A stretch of DNA of 9,981 nucleotides. Origin: Actinomycetes bacterium (GTDB lineage Bacteria; Actinomycetota; Coriobacteriia; Coriobacteriales; Eggerthellaceae). Where the stretch lies: the NCBI GenBank assembly GCA_023395755.1, contig JAEWYG010000233.1, forward strand, positions 1 to 9,981, written 5' to 3'. Shown one piece after another: positions 6,952-9,981 of this stretch. The notes under the pieces are model-generated. The model was given only the letters and a program-made list of their open reading frames with translations. It was not told where the DNA came from and did no database searches. Positions within the stretch are counted from its first letter, which is position 1. Each line of letters starts with the position of its first letter. The position numbers and the translations under genes were made by a program.

Positions 6952-6976
6952 ATAGAGGACATACCCTGTCCTCTAT
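6952..6976 (+). promoter_or_regulatory. Perfect 10-bp dyad between the WYL gene and the GyrI-like genes
   Basis: ATAGAGGACA (6952-6961) and TGTCCTCTAT (6967-6976) pair perfectly around a 5-nt loop, 7 bases after the WYL stop codon. The downstream bases (CCTTTCG) are a poor U tract and the five T lie upstream, so it is a weak intrinsic terminator at best. Its place before the next genes makes a regulator-binding site equally possible. No promoter hexamers are convincing in 6977-7025. Confidence 0.5.
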
Positions 6977-7025
6977 CCTTTCGTATCCTGTTAACAAGCA
7001 TTAACCACCAACGAGAGGAACACCT

Positions 7026-7496
7026 ATGGATTACACGATTGTCGAACTCCCCGAGCAACAGCTTATCGGCCTTACTCAAACGGGCCTCATCAACGACGAT
7101 CCCGCGTGCAGCGCGAAAATTGGTGCAGTATGGCAAAGGTTCAACACCCCCGACACGTTCGAAGCTATCCCCGATGCCGAAACCATACCCTATCCGTGCT
7201 TTGGAGCATATTATGATTATGATCTAACCACTAACGGTTATACCTTACTGGTTGGGTGCGCAAGCTCGGCCGTCGCAGCGCCCGAGGGCATGGCAAGCGT
7301 CACTATTCCCGCGGGTCGTTATGCAAAGTTCTCTATTCAGGGCGATTGCGTGACCGCCGTCGGGCAAGCATGGATGAATATTTGGAGTGACCAGGAACTA
7401 CTGGCCAAGCGTGCCTTCACCGTTGATTTCGAAGCCTATCTCCCCGGCGAAGACATGACCAATGCCAACATAGATATTTATATTGCTATAAAATAA
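7026..7496 (+). CDS. Effector-binding (GyrI / YdeE-like) domain protein
   Basis: 156-aa stand-alone ligand-binding domain of the SHS2/AraC-effector-binding superfamily, with no DNA-binding part. Seen are the opening beta-strand YTIVELPEQQLIGL, the helix with IGAVWQRF (32-39), the strand CFGAYYDYD (58-66), LLVGC (74-78), IPAGRYAKFSIQG (94-106), W116/W120, FTVDFEAYLP (131-140) and the closing NIDIYIAIK. These features match the YdeE/Cass2-type proteins that bind small, often cationic or drug-like molecules. ATG 7026 has GAGAGGA 7 nt upstream. The next gene begins 36 nt later and encodes another GyrI-like protein. It probably senses, sequesters or helps detoxify a compound; the substrate cannot be read from the sequence. 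Confidence 0.85.
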   Translation: MDYTIVELPEQQLIGLTQTGLINDDPACSAKIGAVWQRFNTPDTFEAIPDAETIPYPCFGAYYDYDLTTNGYTLLVGCASSAVAAPEGMASVTIPAGRYAKFSIQGDCVTAVGQAWMNIWSDQELLAKRAFTVDFEAYLPGEDMTNANIDIYIAIK

Positions 7497-7532
7497 CAGC
7501 AAGCGCGCAACAAAGACATCTGGGAGGGTCTG

Positions 7533-8228
7533 ATGGCGTTCGACTTCAAAAAGGAGTATCGCGACCTGTATCTACCTAAGACGAGTCCGACACTGATAGA
7601 CGTGCCCGCAATGAATTTCTTCGCCGTACCAGGCTGCGGAAACCCCAACAACGAAAACGGATCCTATGCCGAGGCGGTTAGCTTGCTATACGGATTGTCA
7701 TTCACCGTCAAGATGACAAAGAAGGGCACCTGGCAACCGGAGGGTTATTTCGACTACGTAGTACCCCCACTTGAAGGCTGGTGGTTCGGCACCGGCGCGT
7801 TCGACGGAACTCGCATCGTAGATAAGGACGCACTTCAATGGGTCTCTTTGATTCGCCAACCCGATTTCGTCACGCCGGAGGTATTCTCTTGGGCCCTCGA
7901 ACAAGTAACGTGCAAAAAGCCCGAAGTTGACGCGAGTCGCGCGCACTTCGTATGCTTTGCAGAAGGAATGTGCGCTCAGGTTATGCATCTTGGTCCTTAT
8001 GACGACGAGCCGGCTACCGTAGCTGCCTTGGACGCGTTTGTGCAGCAGGAAGGCTATGTCCAAGACATCATTGAACCTCCAAGCGCCGAGGCTTTGATGG
8101 CTGAACTCGATGCACAGGGAAACATTCCTGTATTGCGTCTGCATCACGAGATTTACCTAGGCGATCCGCGTCGAACGAAGCCCGAAAACCTGAAAACCGT
8201 TATCCGCCACCCCGTGAAACCCGCGTGA
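7533..8228 (+). CDS. GyrI-like small-molecule-binding protein
   Basis: 231-aa member of the long GyrI-like family (COG4832 type). Diagnostic stretches are KKEYRDLYLPKTSPTLIDVP (6-25), FFAVPGCGNPN, GSYAEAVSLLYGLSFTVKM, the signature PPLEGWWF (78-85), ALQWVSLIRQPDFVT, MHLGPYDDEPAT (151-162) and the C-terminal HHEIYLGDPRRTKPENLKTVI (204-224). Some GyrI-like proteins with this build hydrolyse DNA-alkylating cyclopropanoids and so protect cells; others are uncharacterised. ATG 7533 is preceded by GGGAGGG. Its TGA overlaps the GTG of the radical SAM gene by 4 nt (GTGA), a sign of translational coupling. I am sure of the family but not of the substrate. Confidence 0.9.
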   Translation: MAFDFKKEYRDLYLPKTSPTLIDVPAMNFFAVPGCGNPNNENGSYAEAVSLLYGLSFTVKMTKKGTWQPEGYFDYVVPPLEGWWFGTGAFDGTRIVDKDALQWVSLIRQPDFVTPEVFSWALEQVTCKKPEVDASRAHFVCFAEGMCAQVMHLGPYDDEPATVAALDAFVQQEGYVQDIIEPPSAEALMAELDAQGNIPVLRLHHEIYLGDPRRTKPENLKTVIRHPVKPA

Positions 8229-9319
8229 ATAAGATCTCCTTCATATCGGAGCAGTCGACCGGCAATGCTTCGCTCGATGACAACTTGCCATGCCATGTTG
8301 CGAGTGACCGCAACATGGCGCATGATGTTGTGAATGGTGGCAATTTGACGCATGATATTATGGGCAGCAGCAACTCAACAGGTACTGCTGCGGATGGTGG
8401 CAACTTGGCGCACAACAACGCAGAGTTTATTCCCACCATCCGCGCGCGTTCTATTTTGCAAAAAGTACGTCACGGTGGAGACGAATGGTTTGGTATCGAT
8501 TACAACATGAACCTGTACAAAGGCTGCCCACATGGCTGCATCTATTGCGACAGTCGAAGCGAATGCTATCGCATAGACAACTTTGACCGTGTGCGCGTAA
8601 AATTCGACGCATTAGCTATCCTCCGGCGCGAATTGCGCAGTCGACGCGTACGCGGCATCGTAGGACTCGGAGCGATGTCGGACACGTACAACCCTTATGA
8701 GAGTCGCCTACACGTGACCCGCGGCGCTTTGAAGTTGGTGGAAGAATTTGGCTTTGGCATAGCGGTCGATACGAAGAGTACGCTGATCACCCGCGATATT
8801 GATGTACTACGCGCCATTGGCAGCAGCGGAGGCGCTCTGGCGAAAATTACTATCACCACTGCCGATGATAACCTCGCACGATTGATCGAGCCACATGCGC
8901 CCGCTCCCTCTGCCCGATTTGCAGCGTTGGCCGCACTAGCCCATGCTGGTATATGTTGCGGTGTGTTGTTTACCCCAACACTACCCTTCGTTACCGACGA
9001 TGAGACTTCTGTGCGTGACGTGGTGGAGGGCGCAGCCCAAGCGGGTGCACGATTCATTTACCATATGACTGGTGTCACCATGCGCGACCGTCAACGCGAC
9101 CACTTTCTCGCGCATATTGGAGAGGTCGACCCCCTCCTTCCCGATCGCTACCGCGAAACCTTTGGCGAGCGCTATTTTTGTAACAGCCCTCGTGCTTCCG
9201 AAAACCGAGCGCTGTTCCGTGCGCTCTGCAAAGAACATGGTTTACTTTGGCGCATGCCTGACATTATCGCTGCCTATAAACCAATCCAGCCAATCGGAGG
9301 GCAGACTTCGCTGTTCTAA
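8225..9319 (+). CDS. Radical SAM protein, spore-photoproduct-lyase-like family
   Basis: 364-aa protein with a 4Fe-4S/AdoMet radical SAM core. The cluster motif CxxxCxxC is C101-P-H-G-C105-I-Y-C108, after the family lead FGIDYNMNLYKGCPHGC. Further on are GIVGLGAMSDTYNPYE, VDTKSTLITRDIDVL, LAKITITTADD, and GVLFTPTLPFVTDDE. This pattern is the SPL-related COG1533 group; real spore photoproduct lyase repairs thymine dimers, and the non-spore relatives are mostly uncharacterised. Residues 1-66 are not conserved sequence: residues 20-69 are five decapeptide repeats (see repeat entry). The GTG start overlaps the preceding stop and has no obvious ribosome site. A TTG at 8405 just before the conserved part is an alternative start. 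The gene is last in the cluster. Confidence 0.9.
   Translation: MNKISFISEQSTGNASLDDNLPCHVASDRNMAHDVVNGGNLTHDIMGSSNSTGTAADGGNLAHNNAEFIPTIRARSILQKVRHGGDEWFGIDYNMNLYKGCPHGCIYCDSRSECYRIDNFDRVRVKFDALAILRRELRSRRVRGIVGLGAMSDTYNPYESRLHVTRGALKLVEEFGFGIAVDTKSTLITRDIDVLRAIGSSGGALAKITITTADDNLARLIEPHAPAPSARFAALAALAHAGICCGVLFTPTLPFVTDDETSVRDVVEGAAQAGARFIYHMTGVTMRDRQRDHFLAHIGEVDPLLPDRYRETFGERYFCNSPRASENRALFRALCKEHGLLWRMPDIIAAYKPIQPIGGQTSLF
8280..8331 (+). other. Strong hairpin in the 5' coding part of the radical SAM gene
   Basis: GCCATGTTGCG (8292-8302) and CGCAACATGGC (8309-8319) form a perfect 11-bp stem with a 6-nt loop. Outer ACAAC (8280-8284) pairs with GTTGT (8327-8331) across an imperfect inner part. 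It lies about 65 nt after the GTG start and has no T run behind it. It may affect translation or RNA stability; that is a guess. Confidence 0.6.
8281..8430 (+). repeat. Degenerate 30-bp tandem repeat, five units, in the radical SAM gene
   Basis: Units start at 8281, 8311, 8341, 8371 and 8401, each opening with CAAY. Encoded decapeptides align as N-L/M-x-H-D-V/I-x-x-G-G: NLPCHVASDR, NMAHDVVNGG, NLTHDIMGSS, NSTGTAADGG and NLAHNNAEFI. Units 2 and 3 are the closest pair, and GGTGGCAAYTTGRCGCA recurs 60 bp apart. The unit length keeps frame. Confidence 0.75.
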
Positions 9320-9385
9320 TGTTTTATCCTGGCATCTTCTCATAGTCCTGCGCCAAGCACCCCGCCCGCCTTGGTACACGATGCC

Positions 9386-9981
9386 TCAAAAATCAACATA
9401 AAGACGCGGCCCATCAGCCCAAGACTCCGTCTGCGTAGGATTTCCTGCAAACAAAAGAGTACGCAGCTCATAGCGCTTTGTCAGCAGATCTTTTCGCTGG
9501 CTCCTCATGCGTCCGCCCAAACACTTTGCTAGCAAAATAGCTGCTTCGTCAAACCTACGCGCATCAAAAATTTGACTCCGTGTCACAGAAACAACTGTCA
9601 CCCCCGCATGCGTCAAATTTGTACGTTTCGCCGCATCGCTCGCGATACGCTTCGACCCCGTATGAAACATATCACTGTCATACTCAACAGCCAATTTTGC
9701 TTCAGGCTAATACAGGTCACAACGATACCGCACCCGACGCAATGAACTTCCACCCCCCGCAGACGCTTCGATTCCATAATTAAGCCGAGGAAGCGCAAGC
9801 CCATATCCCCCAAGTGAGGTGGGTAGGCAAAGGAGCATAACTAGCACGGTCTCCATAGGCGAAGCAGCACCGTCCGTCAGATAGTCCAGTGCACGCCTCG
9901 CTCTTTTTGCTCCCGGTATACCATCCGATTTTGCCACATAACGACGAAGAGATTCGGCAGTTGTCGGCGCCTCGTGCGTAC
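9386..9981 (-). pseudogene. DUF559-type (endonuclease-fold) protein, C-terminal part, with in-frame amber stop
   Basis: A single minus-strand frame runs from the right edge to TGA 9388-9386, interrupted once by TAG at 9709-9707. Upstream of the stop: TTAESLRRYVAKSDGIPGA, RRALDYLTDGAASPMETVL, LCLPTSLGGYGLALP and YRCDLY. Downstream: PEAKLAVEYDSDMFHTG, then RIASDAAKRTNL, HAGVTVVSVTRSQIFDARRF. The second half matches the DUF559/Vsr-like nuclease fold, with the E-Y-D-S-D metal-site-like motif and the V-T-V-V-x-V-T-x-Q strand. In relatives I recall a Trp (DLYWPE) at the stop position, so TGG to TAG by one base change is the simple reading. The rest shows no decay, so the lesion is recent, an error, or read through. 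The start lies beyond the window; GTG 9937 is probably internal. The 66-bp gap to the convergent radical SAM gene (9320-9385) shows no terminator. Confidence 0.75.

Noticed and set aside
8281..8430. CRISPR array
   Set aside because: The 30-bp periodicity is a contiguous degenerate tandem repeat that keeps reading frame; there are no unique spacers and no cas genes.
9320..9385. Bidirectional terminator between the convergent radical SAM and DUF559-type genes
   Set aside because: No convincing inverted repeat with a T run was found by eye.

Overview
The window looks like chromosome of a moderately GC-rich bacterium, most likely a gut member of Coriobacteriia (Eggerthellaceae or a relative). 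This rests on a T-box-controlled pheST operon with a Cys-rich PheS insert, a small-genome intergenic style, and a C-terminal DUF559-type protein of a kind I associate with Eggerthellaceae. The taxonomy is inference from recalled family resemblance, not a search.

Left part (1-2253, minus strand): the phenylalanyl-tRNA synthetase operon. From right to left it has a -10 box, a T-box leader with a perfect terminator hairpin, pheS, a short gap with two hairpins, and the 5' part of pheT running off the left edge.

Middle (2356-5198, minus strand): a two-gene cell-envelope unit. A membrane-anchored class A beta-lactamase-fold serine hydrolase is followed 9 nt later by a secreted coiled-coil protein with a double-psi beta-barrel C-terminus. 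Upstream of it lies a small phage-type gene split by a one-base frameshift in a run of seven A.

Right part (5221-9319, plus strand): a compact co-directional cluster that starts at a palindrome-covered extended -10 promoter. It encodes a GNAT acetyltransferase of the phosphinothricin acetyltransferase type, an HTH/WYL regulator, a short effector-binding (GyrI/YdeE-like) protein, a larger GyrI-like protein, and a radical SAM protein of the spore-photoproduct-lyase-like family. The last two overlap by 4 nt. WYL proteins often sense DNA damage, some GyrI-like proteins hydrolyse DNA-alkylating cyclopropanoids, and SPL relatives repair DNA. The cluster is therefore a candidate genotoxin/xenobiotic response module; that functional link is inference. 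The radical SAM gene carries an odd N-terminal decapeptide repeat encoded by a 30-bp tandem repeat, with a strong hairpin inside it.

Right edge (9386-9981, minus strand): the C-terminal part of a DUF559-type (restriction-endonuclease-fold) protein interrupted by a single in-frame amber codon, where I expect a Trp codon.
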